A stretch of 64,000 bases of DNA from Mycobacterium genavense ATCC 51234. GTDB lineage: Bacteria; Actinomycetota; Actinomycetes; Mycobacteriales; Mycobacteriaceae. The notes under the pieces were generated by a model. That model did no database searches and had not been told where the DNA came from. It saw nothing but the letters and a program-made list of their open reading frames with translations. Both the position numbers and the translations under genes were made by a program. Location: positions 186,001-250,000 of the forward strand of contig NZ_JAGZ01000004.1 in assembly GCF_000526915.1 (NCBI RefSeq), in the 5' to 3' direction. Positions 1 through 8,692 of the stretch are shown piece after piece; the stretch's first letter is position 1, and every line of letters starts with the position of its first letter.

Positions 1-1070
1 CGGCGCCGGTTCCACCATCTTCAGCGCGGCCACGTCGGGCGCAGGCAAGAGGGCCTGCTGAACCGGGGTGATGATGCCCTTGATCGGGGCGGGCAACGAA
101 TTGACTGTCGTGCGAATGCCGAGTGACAGGGCGATCTCCAGCACCAACGCCGCGCTAAAACCGGCGATTGCCACCGCGGTTCCGACCAACAGCGCCGGCC
201 GGGACCGCGGCTCGCTGTCAGAGTTGCCTAGAACGAAGTCGCGGCGTCGGCCTCATCGTCGGCGACGGCGCTGTAGGCGAGGTCGTCGGTGCCGGGCCCG
301 GCGTCGTCGACGCTCAAATATTCGGGCAGGGCAGACACGTCGACGGCGCCCGTGCCGGGATCTTGGGCATAGGCCAGCGCGGTAGTGGACGAGGCGTGTG
401 CGTGCGCGGACGCCAGGGCCGCGCCTCGGGCCAGTGCGGTCTCCGGCTCCTCGGGGACGTTCACGGTCAGCGACGTCGTTTGTTCTAAGCGCTGCCTGAT
501 CGCGGTGACGTCGACACCGGCGCCCACCACGAACACACCGCCCGTCGGCGTCGGCAGCTCTTCGAGCCCGGCGACCAACTGCATTAGCTCCGCCGTGACC
601 GTGGGCCCAGCTTCCAACCGCTCTTCGTGAACGTCGTCGACGGAACCGTCGGAGGTCTCGACAACAGCCAGCGTCGCGGTATCGGGCTCCACGAAAAGGA
701 CTGCGGTGCGCTCGTAACCCATTGCGCCGCCGACAAATTGGGTCAGTGCGGTCGCGGCCAGAAACGCCGAGACCAGCATGACGTTCTCGATCGTGTGGGC
801 CGCCAGCGCATCGCGCAGAACTGCCGCTTCGAGCTGGTCGGTACATGCGACCCCAATGGAGTCCAGTTCGAGCCCGGCGCCGGCCGCATCCTCGCGGGTG
901 CACATGATGGCGGTAATCACGCGATCGGACGCGCTGACGGTGGGCGAGTCATCGGCGCCGGTGATGGGGAACTCGTTTTCGTCGATCGTCGGGCCGTCGG
1001 CGTTTTCGCCCTGCAGCATCACCATTTGAACCGAGGCCGGCGCTATCGAAACTCCGAGCACGATGTCCAT
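1..1070 (-). pseudogene. Actin/Hsp70-like membrane protein, paralog 1 of 4 (frameshifted, 3' end outside window)
   Basis: The product is a mycobacterial protein of unknown function (probably the family catalogued as DUF7159; name from memory). The ATG at 1070 is preceded by GGGAGG about 9 bases upstream. The N-terminal ~230 residues contain LGVSIAP, TAVLFVEPDTATLAV, GVFVVGAGVDV and ALARGAALASA. These resemble the phosphate-1, phosphate-2 and adenosine segments of actin/Hsp70 ATPases, but they are degenerate. This frame stops at 228-230. The next frame continues without a gap as PALLVGTAVAIAG, a transmembrane helix, and then a Pro-rich tail that runs off the window edge, exactly as in the other three copies. 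One missing base near 220-240 explains the break: either a sequencing error or a real mutation. It is divergent from the secreted-protein gene at 1267. Confidence 0.7.
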
Positions 1071-1266
1071 TGCCCACGCCTCCCAGCCACGCGGTCTCAC
1101 TGAATTGATCGTCGCGGGAGAACCTGTGTCGAGATCCTGCGGATGCTATGTGGGCGTTATGCGTGTCCGCTGACAAACGCGGAGTCCCGCCGCGTCGATG
1201 TTGGGATCGGTAGCGACCCGCTCAGGGTGGGCTGACGAGGCAATCGTGCCACCCGAGGGAGTTTCC

Positions 1267-1642
1267 ATGAGGATTATCGCCATCGCCGTTGCCGGTCTGC
1301 TGGCCAGCACCCCGCTTACAGCGAGCATCGCCCAGGCAACCGCGACGACCGCGCCGGCGCAGGCCCACATCTATCCGCTGCAGCCGCCGTCGGGTCCCGT
1401 TGTCGACCCCGACCCGGTGGTAGCAGTGCAAAACTTTCAGGCCCACATCTTCGATCTGCACGACAATTGGGACGCCCTTAGCCCGGACGAACGGAATCGG
1501 CAGCTGAAGGCCCTGCAACAGGAGGCCCCGCTGGATCGAGGCGGAGACACGCAATCTGCCGCCGGGTCAGCAGCTGCAGGTCGAGGGCATGCTCTTGTCG
1601 GCGATGTTTCAGCTGACGGATCTTCTTCGGCGGATGCGATAG
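1267..1642 (+). CDS. Small secreted protein, unknown function (single frameshift)
   Basis: I do not recognise a named family. The ATG at 1267 follows a purine-rich CGAGGGA and opens a clear signal peptide (MRIIAIAVAGLLASTPLTAS, cleavage near AQA). The mature part has a Pro-rich linker and a helical segment (NFQAHIFDLHDNWDALSPDE). The frame then degenerates, but a switch at the CCCC run at 1526-1529 restores a sensible helical C-terminus ending LLSAMFQLTDLLRRMR at the TAG 1640-1642. Removing one C gives LQQEARWIEAETRNLPPGQQ, so one inserted base is likely. If the frame is read as written, the protein instead ends at 1674 with a low-complexity tail. The predicted mature product is about 100 residues, exported and probably helical. 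Confidence 0.55.
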
Positions 1643-1662
1643 CGCGACGTCGCCGGAAAAAG

Positions 1663-1736
1663 TGGAGCCGATGACGGGAATCGAACCCGCGTATTCAGCT
1701 TGGGAAGCTGATGTTCTGCCATTGAACTACATCGGC
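1663..1736 (-). tRNA. tRNA-Gly, anticodon CCC
   Basis: Read on the minus strand, the acceptor arm GCCGATG (1736-1730) pairs with CATCGGC. The anticodon arm is CAGCT-TCCCA-AGCTG with anticodon CCC, the T arm contains GGGTTCGATTCCC, and the discriminator U is followed by an encoded CCA (1665-1663). The size without CCA is 71 nt, usual for tRNA-Gly. Confidence 0.93.
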
Positions 1737-1864
1737 GCGGTTGCCCAAGAAGGCTAGCACCTAGCGGCGGGACCAGCCGCGACAGCCGAATGCCGACGCG
1801 GCAGTGTGGTTATGTCGGCAAATTTAAAATGCTCACATTTATTCTTTCGTTATCATGCCGTAAT

Positions 1865-2520
1865 GTGCGCTGCGTGGGTCGGCACAGATTAGCCAAGAAG
1901 CGCCGGAAGTCGCCGGCAGTCCTGGCAGCGCTGCTGGCCCTGGCTGCAGTGTTCTTCGCGGTGGGTGGAGACGTCGGACCATTTGTGGTCCCAGCAGAAG
2001 CCAAGTCCGTTATTGGTGATGTCGCGCCGAGCCGTATGGAAATCGTCGCGGCGGAGGCGAATTTGCCGCACGGCGCGACCCTCCTCGGTGCCTCCGAGCG
2101 CCAGCCCGTCGCATCGAGATATCACGTCCGATCCCGCTTCCTTCCCATCGGGCTCGCGCCGGAGCAGGGCCTCCAGGTGCGTACGATCTTGGCTTCTCGC
2201 GCGATCACTGTGACGTTCCCCGAGATTCACGAAATCGGCGGCGTCCGACCGGATTCGCTGCCCTGGCATCCACTGGGCCTGGCGTTGGATGTGATGATCC
2301 CGAATCCCAGAGCGCGCAGGGGATCGCGTTGGGCAACGAGATCGTTGCGTATGTGCTGAAGAATTCGCATCGATTCGGCATCCATGACGCGATCTGGCGG
2401 GGCGTCTACTACACGCCGACCGGAGCACAAACGAGCAGGCTCGGCCACTACGACCACGTTCACGTCACGACGACCGGAGGCGGCTACCCCAAGAGCGGCG
2501 AAATGTATCTCGCCGACTGA
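1865..2520 (+). CDS. Exported protein, Rv0320-like (single frameshift)
   Basis: This resembles M. tuberculosis Rv0320, a conserved exported protein next to dcd. A basic start (RHRLAKKRRK) and a hydrophobic helix (AVLAALLALAAVFF) form a signal or anchor segment. The start is uncertain: GTG 1865 is chosen because upstream codons in the same frame look non-coding. The conserved C-terminal domain contains QGLQVRTILA, GGVRPDSLPWHPLGLALDVM and, in the next frame, GNEIVAYVLKN, AIWRGVYYT and HYDHVHVTTTGGGYP. The frame breaks after IPNP at about 2306-2309; adding one G gives PESAQGIALGNEIVAY, so a single lost base is the likely cause. The HxxGxxxD and HYDHVH elements recall peptidase-like (LAS-type) metal ligands, but this is inference. 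It lies 32 bp upstream of dcd. Confidence 0.65.
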
Positions 2521-2552
2521 ACGCCGGACTGAGCAACAGATAGGCTCGCGGA

Positions 2553-3125
2553 GTGCTGCTCTCCGATCGCGACCTCAGGGCTGAAATCACCTCCGGCCGG
2601 TTGGGCATCGACCCCTTCGACGACACGTTGGTGCAGCCGTCCAGCGTCGACGTTCGCCTCGACAGCATGTTCCGAGTGTTCAACAACACCCGCTACACCC
2701 ACATCGACCCGGCCAAGCAGCAGGAGGAACTGACCAGCTTGGTGGAGCCCGCAGCAGGGGAGTCGTTCGTCTTGCACCCGGGCGAGTTCGTGCTCGGCTC
2801 GACCCTGGAGCAGGTCGCGTTGGCCGACGACCTCGCCGGGCGTCTGGAAGGGAAGTCCTCGCTGGGCCGGCTGGGCCTGCTGACGCACTCGACCGCGGGC
2901 TTCATCGATCCCGGCTTTAACGGCCACATCACTCTCGAGCTGTCCAATGTCGCGAACCTGCCGATCACCTTGTGGCCCGGCATGAAGATCGGGCAGCTGT
3001 GCATCCTTCGATTGACCAGCCCGGCTGAACACCCTTATGGCAGTTCGCAAGTCGGCTCGAAGTATCAAGGCCAGTGGGGGCCGACGCCATCGCGGTCTTA
3101 CGAAAATTTCATAAGATCTACATAG
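2553..3125 (+). CDS. dcd: dCTP deaminase, dUMP-forming (bifunctional Dcd-Dut type)
   Basis: This cytosolic enzyme of pyrimidine deoxynucleotide supply is 190 residues, the full family length. The GTG start gives [12 protein letters not shown], the canonical beginning. The trimer active-site block is intact: KSSLGRLGL at 101-109, [13 protein letters not shown] at 112-124 and the catalytic Glu in ITLEL (E129). A C-terminal [11 protein letters not shown] segment closes the site. The M. tuberculosis homologue Rv0321 both deaminates dCTP and hydrolyses dUTP. The high similarity in the HSTAGF segment suggests the same bifunctional activity here (inference). The gene follows the Rv0320-like gene, as in M. 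tuberculosis, but udgA is separated from it by three inserted paralogous membrane-protein genes. Confidence 0.95.
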   Translation: MLLSDRDLRAEITSGRLGIDPFDDTLVQPSSVDVRLDSMFRVFNNTRYTHIDPAKQQEELTSLVEPAAGESFVLHPGEFVLGSTLEQVALADDLAGRLEGKSSLGRLGLLTHSTAGFIDPGFNGHITLELSNVANLPITLWPGMKIGQLCILRLTSPAEHPYGSSQVGSKYQGQWGPTPSRSYENFIRST

Positions 3126-3131
3126 CTTCGA

Positions 3132-3152
3132 GTGCGTGACCGCACGCGTTTT
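3132..3152 (+). terminator. Weak terminator-like hairpin after dcd
   Basis: GTGCG-TGAC-CGCAC (3132-3145) forms a 5-bp stem with a 4-base loop, followed by GCG and TTTT at 3149-3152. It lies 7 bases past the dcd stop. The stem is short, so activity is uncertain. Confidence 0.35.
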
Positions 3153-3233
3153 CTGCGGGATTATTAGATAGTCGATGTGATTCTCCTCCGCCCGGGCACA
3201 GCCCGGCTGGCACCAGCTTTGGAGGGGTTGGTT

Positions 3234-5237
3234 TTGGATATTGTGCTCGGTGTTTCGATCGCACTCACTTCGGTCCAGATGGTTCTGGTTGAACGCGAGA
3301 ACGCCGACGGCGCCTTGGTCGAAGAGGATCAGTTCCCCCTCGTCGAGGCCGACGGCACGCAACCCGCCGCCGTTCCCGACCGAGCGATCTCCGCCATCCT
3401 GGGCACCCGTGAAGGCGCGACCGAGGCCGGGATGGAGCTGTCCTCGATCGGCGTGACGTGGACCGACCAGCTGCACGCTTCCGTGCTCCGCGACGCGCTG
3501 ACCGCCTACAAGCTCGAGAACGTGATGCTGGTCTCGTCGTTCCTGGCTGCCGCCGCATTGGGCCAATCCGTCGGCGGGGCAATGGGTTACGACAGCACCG
3601 CGGTTCTGTTCGTCGAGCCTGACACCGCGACGCTGGCCGTCGTCGAGACCTCCGACGGCTCCATCACCGACGTCTACAAAGAACAGATCGTCGCCGATAC
3701 CTACGACGAGGCCACCGCGCAACTGACCGGCATGATGTCCTGGCTCGACGAGCTGGCCCTGCCTCCCGGCGGCGTGTTCGTGGTTGGCTCGGGTGTCGAC
3801 GTCGGCCCCATCAAACCGTCACTGGATTCCGCGACCTCGCTCACCGTGAGCGCGCCGGAAGAGCCCGAGACCGCGCTGGCCCGCGGCGCGGCCCTGGCGT
3901 CGGCCAACGCACCGCTGTTCGCGTCGTCGACCGCGGCGCTGGCGTACGCCCAAGACCCAGGTACCGGTGCCGTCCATCCGAATGTCGGGCCCGAATACCT
4001 TGGCGTGTCCTACGTTTCAGACGCGACGCTCGGTCGCGACGAGCTTGCTTACAGCCTGGTGCCGGACGACGATGCCGATGCCCCGACGGTGGTCATCGAC
4101 CGACCCGATCTCGTCGATTTGGAGGAAGACCAACCTCGCCGCAGGCCGGTGCTTCTGGTCGGCAGCGGGATGGCGGTGATCGCGATCAGCGCCGTGGTCG
4201 CACTCGAGATCGCGCTGGCGATCGGCATCCGTACCACCAACGTGGCGGTGCAGCCCAGCCCGAACCAAAACCTCATCGTGCCAACTCAGCCGGCTCCCGC
4301 GCCGCCGCCGGCTGAGGCGTCGGTCGCGAAGCCGAAGATCGTCCTGCCCGCGCCCGCGGCGGCGCCCCAGCCGTTGCATCCGGCCTTGGCGGCACCGCCG
4401 GCGGCTCCGATCCCCGCGGCTCCGCCACCACCTCCCGCGGCTCCTCCACCAGTTGCCCCGGCGGTGCCGGTTCCGGTCGTGGTTCCGGTCCCGGTGCCTC
4501 AGATCCGCATGCCTGCTCCGAATTGGCTGATGAGTCCGCCCGTGGTCCAGGCGCCACCGCGGCCGTTGCCACCGCTGGTGGTGGTGCAGCAATCACCGCC
4601 CGTGCATATCCCCGAGCCGCCGGACTCAATGCCGCAGTCACCGCCGTACCAAACTCCTCCGGAGACCGGCCCGACCAAGCCGAATGGTCCGGGTGGTCCT
4701 GCTGGCGGCCATGTTCCTCCGCCTGGTTCCGGTTCGGGTGGCGCCAATGGCGGCGGCCCGGGCGGTCTTCCTGGTTCGGGTACTGGTGGTGCTGGCGGTG
4801 GGCATCTTCCGCCGCTTGGATCTGGCTCCGGTCCAGCTAACGGCGGCACTCCGGGCGGTGTCCCAGGTTCTGGTGGTGCTGGGCATGTTCCGTCCCCTGG
4901 GTCTGGTTCCGGTGGCGTTGATGGTGGCGGCCAAGGCGGTGCACCCATTGGTGGTGGCCCCGGTCACGGCGTCGGTGGTGCTCCGATTGGTGGTGGCGGT
5001 CCGGTCGGTGGTGGACCCTTCGGTGGCGGTCCGATTGGTGGCGGTCCGATTGGTGGCGGTCCGATTGGTGGCGGTCCGATTGGTGGCGGTCCGATTGGTG
5101 GCGGTCCGATTGGTGGCGGTCCCATCGGCGGCGGCGGCCACAGCGGTGGCGGTTTTGGCGGTGGTCTTGGTGGTGGCCACAGTAGCGGCGGCGGTTTTGG
5201 CGGCGGTCACAGCGGCGGTGGCGGCGGCCACCACTAG
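3234..5237 (+). CDS. Actin/Hsp70-like membrane protein with Pro-rich and Gly-rich tail, paralog 2 of 4
   Basis: The product is about 667 residues and the function is unknown. The TTG at 3234 is chosen because GGAGGGG (3221-3227) sits 6 bases upstream and the product then begins like its paralogs (xDIVLGVSIA). Residues ~1-290 form the degenerate actin/Hsp70-like domain, with LGVSIALTSV, TAVLFVEPDTATLAV, GVFVVGSGVDVGPIKP and ALARGAALASANAP. One transmembrane helix follows (VLLVGSGMAVIAISAVVALEI, ~310-335). The outside part is a long Pro/Ala-rich stalk, a PPVVQAPP-type segment, then a Gly-rich tail with six perfect PIGGG units and HSGGGFGGG at the end. The tail is Gly-rich like PE_PGRS proteins, but there is no PE domain. 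It lies downstream of dcd and in the same direction as paralogs 3 and 4. Confidence 0.82.
   Translation: MDIVLGVSIALTSVQMVLVERENADGALVEEDQFPLVEADGTQPAAVPDRAISAILGTREGATEAGMELSSIGVTWTDQLHASVLRDALTAYKLENVMLVSSFLAAAALGQSVGGAMGYDSTAVLFVEPDTATLAVVETSDGSITDVYKEQIVADTYDEATAQLTGMMSWLDELALPPGGVFVVGSGVDVGPIKPSLDSATSLTVSAPEEPETALARGAALASANAPLFASSTAALAYAQDPGTGAVHPNVGPEYLGVSYVSDATLGRDELAYSLVPDDDADAPTVVIDRPDLVDLEEDQPRRRPVLLVGSGMAVIAISAVVALEIALAIGIRTTNVAVQPSPNQNLIVPTQPAPAPPPAEASVAKPKIVLPAPAAAPQPLHPALAAPPAAPIPAAPPPPPAAPPPVAPAVPVPVVVPVPVPQIRMPAPNWLMSPPVVQAPPRPLPPLVVVQQSPPVHIPEPPDSMPQSPPYQTPPETGPTKPNGPGGPAGGHVPPPGSGSGGANGGGPGGLPGSGTGGAGGGHLPPLGSGSGPANGGTPGGVPGSGGAGHVPSPGSGSGGVDGGGQGGAPIGGGPGHGVGGAPIGGGGPVGGGPFGGGPIGGGPIGGGPIGGGPIGGGPIGGGPIGGGPIGGGGHSGGGFGGGLGGGHSSGGGFGGGHSGGGGGHH
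5031..5120 (+). repeat. Six perfect 15-bp tandem repeats inside the Gly-rich tail
   Basis: The unit CCGATTGGTGGCGGT occurs six times without mismatch (5031, 5046, 5061, 5076, 5091, 5106), encoding PIGGG each time. Degenerate units (ccggtcggtggtgga, cccatcggcggcggc) flank the array. The perfect identity implies recent slippage; copy number probably varies between strains. Confidence 0.95.
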
Positions 5238-5281
5238 CGCGTTGCGCGATCCGTCGGCAGGTCGTTACCGTTCCTAACGAA

Positions 5282-5309
5282 AGTGCAGTAGTGTCAGTGC
5301 AGTAGTGTC
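5282..5309 (+). repeat. Two 14-bp tandem repeats upstream of paralog 3
   Basis: AGTGCAGTAGTGTC is present twice head to tail (5282-5295 and 5296-5309) in the 258-bp gap between paralogs 2 and 3. No other feature is visible in this gap apart from the GGGGGAG ribosome site at 5481-5487. Confidence 0.8.
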
Positions 5310-5495
5310 GAAGTGGCTGGGCGGGTCAAGAGCTGGCCACGCTCATTTCAACCAGAACTTCATAACTCCCAGCTAATCCCGGATCTTTGAATTCGCACTG
5401 CTGCGGCGATAGAGACCCGGGTAAGCAGTCAAAACGTTTGCTGCGCAGACGATTTGGCCGCAAGGGAGCGAACTGACTCGGGGGAGTTAAACGCG

Positions 5496-6938
5496 GTGGT
5501 GGGCATCGTGCTGGGCGTTTCAATGGCGCCAACGAAGGTCCGCTTGGTGCTCGTCGAGGGGGAAAACGCCGACGGCGTCACCGTCGACCAGGACGACTTC
5601 GACGTTGCCGCTGATGCGGCGCCTTCCAGCGCGCCTGCCGAGGTGATCTCGGCGATCTTGGGCACTCGCGAAGGCGCCGTCGAAGGCGGCTTCCAGCTTC
5701 TCTCAACGGGAGTGACCTGGACCGATCACATCGAGGCTGCCCTGCTGCGCGACGCGCTGATCGCACACAAGATCGAGAACGTCATGCTCGTCTCGGCCTT
5801 TATGGCCGCGGCCGCCCTAACCCAGGCGGTCGGCGACGCCACCAACTACGCGCGTACCGCGCTGCTGTTCGTCGAGCCGTATACCGCCACGTTGGCCGTG
5901 GTCAACACCGCCGACGGGTCGATCACCGACGTCCATCGCCGAGTTTTTGCCGACGACGAAGACCAGGCGGTGAGCGAGCTCGTCGAGATGGTGTCCGGCG
6001 CCGAAACACTGGAAACCGAGCCGCAGGGTGTGGTTGTCGTCGGCTCGGGCGTCGACATCCCTCTGATCAAACCCGTTCTGGAAGCCGCCACTTCGCTCAA
6101 TCTGTCGGTACCTGACGAACCGGCGCTGGCCCGGGGTGCGGCGTTGGCGTCAGCGAATGCGCCATTGTTCGCCTCGTCTACCGCGGCGTTGGCCTACGCG
6201 CTCGACCCCGGCACCTGCGAGGTCGACCCGTTGGGGCTCGCCGGACCGACGTCGAGACTGCTGCCCGGCTATCTGCCGGACTATCGCGCTGCTCCCTCAC
6301 CCGCGGACATCGGGGGAGGCCGGGCCAACGTCGCCTACAGCGCCGTGCCCGACGACGACGCCGACGAACAGACCGGCACCGGTCTCGACGAGGCGGCGCA
6401 GCGTCGCAAATCGATTTTGTTGGTGGGCAGCACTTTGGCGGTCATCTTCATCGCCGCGGTGGTGGCACTTGAGATTGCGTTGGCAATCAGCATCCGCCCG
6501 ACGGTGGCATTGAGGCCTGACCCCAACGAAAACATCGTCGTTCCAACGCATTCCGCGCCCGCCCCGCCTCGGGCTCCGGCTCCGAAGCCGAGGGTCGCGG
6601 CGCCAGCGCCCGTCGCGGTGCCCCGTCCGATGAACGTGCCGGCACCGGTCCCGGCGGCTCCGCGGGTGCCCGTCGTGGCGCCGCCGGTTCCGGTCATCGT
6701 TCCTCCGATCGTTCCGCGGGTGCCGATTCTGCGGCCTCCGGCACCACGCGGACCCTTCGGCGGAGGACCCGGTACCCGTGGCCCGTTCGGCGGCCACGGT
6801 CCGTTCGGCGGTCACGGGCCCTTCGGTGGCGGGCATGGTCCGTTCGGTGGCCGCGGGCCCTTCGGCGGTGGCCACGGCCCGTTCGGCGGCGGCCATGGAT
6901 TCGGCGGCCATGGATTCGGCGGATTCGGTCATCACTAG
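5496..6938 (+). CDS. Actin/Hsp70-like membrane protein with Gly/His-rich tail, paralog 3 of 4
   Basis: The product is about 480 residues and the function is unknown. The GTG at 5496 follows GGGGGAG (5481-5487) and gives the paralog-like start VVGIVLGVSMAPTKV; a TTG further upstream is less likely. The cytosolic domain repeats the family landmarks: TALLFVEPYTATLAVV, GVVVVGSGVDIPLIKP and ALARGAALASANAP. A basic stretch (AAQRRK) precedes the transmembrane helix SILLVGSTLAVIFIAAVVALEI. The extracytoplasmic part is Pro/Ala-rich and then a repetitive tail of GPFGG and GHGPFGG units ending GHGFGGFGHH, with about ten histidines. The His-rich tail could bind metal ions (inference only). Compared with paralog 2 the Pro stalk is shorter, so the tails diverge faster than the domain. 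Confidence 0.82.
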   Translation: MVGIVLGVSMAPTKVRLVLVEGENADGVTVDQDDFDVAADAAPSSAPAEVISAILGTREGAVEGGFQLLSTGVTWTDHIEAALLRDALIAHKIENVMLVSAFMAAAALTQAVGDATNYARTALLFVEPYTATLAVVNTADGSITDVHRRVFADDEDQAVSELVEMVSGAETLETEPQGVVVVGSGVDIPLIKPVLEAATSLNLSVPDEPALARGAALASANAPLFASSTAALAYALDPGTCEVDPLGLAGPTSRLLPGYLPDYRAAPSPADIGGGRANVAYSAVPDDDADEQTGTGLDEAAQRRKSILLVGSTLAVIFIAAVVALEIALAISIRPTVALRPDPNENIVVPTHSAPAPPRAPAPKPRVAAPAPVAVPRPMNVPAPVPAAPRVPVVAPPVPVIVPPIVPRVPILRPPAPRGPFGGGPGTRGPFGGHGPFGGHGPFGGGHGPFGGRGPFGGGHGPFGGGHGFGGHGFGGFGHH

Positions 6939-6999
6939 CCGCCTCGGCCCACGCGACCGCAGCCGAACGCGCGTAAAGTCGGATCGCTAGGGGAATACA

Positions 7000-7029
7000 G
7001 GGTGGGGATTCACGGGGTGGGGATTCACG
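7000..7029 (+). repeat. Two 15-bp tandem repeats upstream of paralog 4
   Basis: GGGTGGGGATTCACG is present twice head to tail (7000-7014, 7015-7029) in the 166-bp gap between paralogs 3 and 4. It is the second short tandem duplication in front of a member of this family. Confidence 0.8.
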
Positions 7030-7104
7030 CCGTCTCGCGGTAGCCGGAGCCTGCGGTGACGACGTCCTCCACGGCACTGTCTAGCAAATGACAATGGAAG
7101 GGCA

Positions 7105-8603
7105 TTGGACACCGTACTTGGTGTGTCGATGGCGCCGACGGCAGTCCGGATGGTTCTGGTCGAAGGCGAAAATGGTGACGGCGTCACCGTCGACGAAGAC
7201 AATTTCGACGTCGCTTCCGACGACGATGCAGCAACGACTAGCGCTGCGGATCAGGTGGTCTCGGCAATTCTGGGAACCCAGGAGGGCGCCGCCCAGGGCG
7301 GCTACCAACTGACCTCGACCGGTGTCACCTGGACCGATCCCGTCGAAGCAGCGGTCCTGCGCGATGCGCTGGCCGCGCACAAGGTCGAGAATGTGATGTT
7401 GGTCTCGGCGTTCCTGGCCGCGGCGGCGCTGGCGCAAGCGGTCGGCAACCAAACCAACTACGCGCAGACCGCGCTACTGTTCATCGAACCCGACACCGCG
7501 ACCTTGGCGCTCGTCGACACCGCCGACGGGTCGATCGCCGATGTGCACCGTCAGCCCCTGCCGGAGGACGACGACGCCGCCGTGGCACAGCTGGCCACGA
7601 TGGTCTCCGAGGCCGAGTCGCTGGATACCCGCCCCGGTGCCGTGTTCGTCGTGGGCTCCGGCGTCGATGTTCCGCTGATCAAGCCGGCCTTGGAGGCCGC
7701 GACGACGCTGCCGTTGGCCATGCCCGAGGAGCCCGACACCGCGCTGGCTCGCGGTGCCGCCCTGGCGTCGGCGCACGCGCCGCTGTTCGCCTCTTCCACC
7801 GCCGCGCAGGCCTATGCGCAGGACCCCGGCACCGGTGCCATCGATCCCTTCGCGGTTGCCCCCGGCTATCTGGAAACCCCGGATTCCGGCGAGGGCGCGC
7901 TGGCCTACAGCGCCGTTCCCGAGGACTATGCTGACGCCTACACCGGCGAGCACACCGCCGCCACCGCGCTCACCGACTACTCGGAGCGCAGGTCCTTTGG
8001 GCTGGTAGGCAGCGCGGTGGCGGCGATTTTCATCGTCGGCGTGGCGGCGCTGGTCGTTTCGCTGGCCGTCGCAATCCGGCCCACGGCCGGTGTGAAGCCT
8101 GTTCCGAGTCACAACATCGTCGCCCCGGCCACGCCGGCACCGGCGGCTCCGGCTCCGGCACCCGCAGCCCCTGCACCCGCCCCGGCGCCTGAGGCGGCCC
8201 CGATTCCCGCCCCGGCGCCCGTTCCTCAGGCACCTGCCCCGATTCCCGAGGCTCCGGCGCCGGCCCCGGTCCAAGTGCCGGATGCGCCCGCGCCAATACC
8301 CGACACCCCGGCCCCGGCCCCGGCACCCGCGCCCGTGGCACCGATTCCCGTTCCGATCCCACTACCGATACCTCCGGTCATCGGCGTGCCGGGCGGGCCG
8401 ATAGGTCCGGGCGGCGGTGGATTCCCCAACAACCCGGGCCACGGCGGTGGCTTCCCGGGCGGCAGCCACGGTGGTGGGTTCCCCGGTGGCGGCCACGGTG
8501 GTGGGGGCGGCTTCCCCGGTTTCCCCGGTGGCGGCGGTCACGGTGGTTCGGCGGCGGCCACGGCGGTTTCGGCGGCGGCCACGGCGGGTTTGGACGCCAT
8601 TAG
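7105..8603 (+). CDS. Actin/Hsp70-like membrane protein with Gly/His-rich tail, paralog 4 of 4 (tail frameshift)
   Basis: The TTG at 7105 follows GGAAGGG and gives MDTVLGVSMAPTAV. Its cytosolic domain is close to that of paralog 3 (TALLFIEPDTATLALV, VFVVGSGVDVPLIKP, ALARGAALASAHAP). The transmembrane helix is LVGSAVAAIFIVGVAALVVSL, then a long Ala-Pro (APAPAP) stalk and a GGFPGG/HGGG tail. As written the frame runs to 8664 with an uncharacteristic AAATAVSAAATAG ending. Restoring one T near 8547-8549 gives the expected GGFGGGHGGFGGGHGGFGRH and a stop at 8601-8603, matching the HH-type ends of paralogs 2 and 3. A one-base loss in the repeat tail is therefore likely. udgA begins 90 bp further on. 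Confidence 0.78.
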
Positions 8604-8692
8604 GTCTTCGGGAGCCAGCTGTCACCTCCCGTTTGCCTCCCGCTTAGCGGAGCGATGCAGTTAGCTCATCGCGGCCACCTACACACGGTTGT

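Noticed and set aside
4700..5237. PE_PGRS-like Gly-rich sequence.
   Set aside because: There is no PE domain; the repeat is the tail of the Hsp70/actin-like membrane family.
4638..5277. Long open frames on both strands over the Gly-rich tail of paralog 2, including a Thr/Ala-rich minus-strand frame.
   Set aside because: They are by-products of GC-rich repeats; only the frame continuous with the conserved N-terminal domain is supported.
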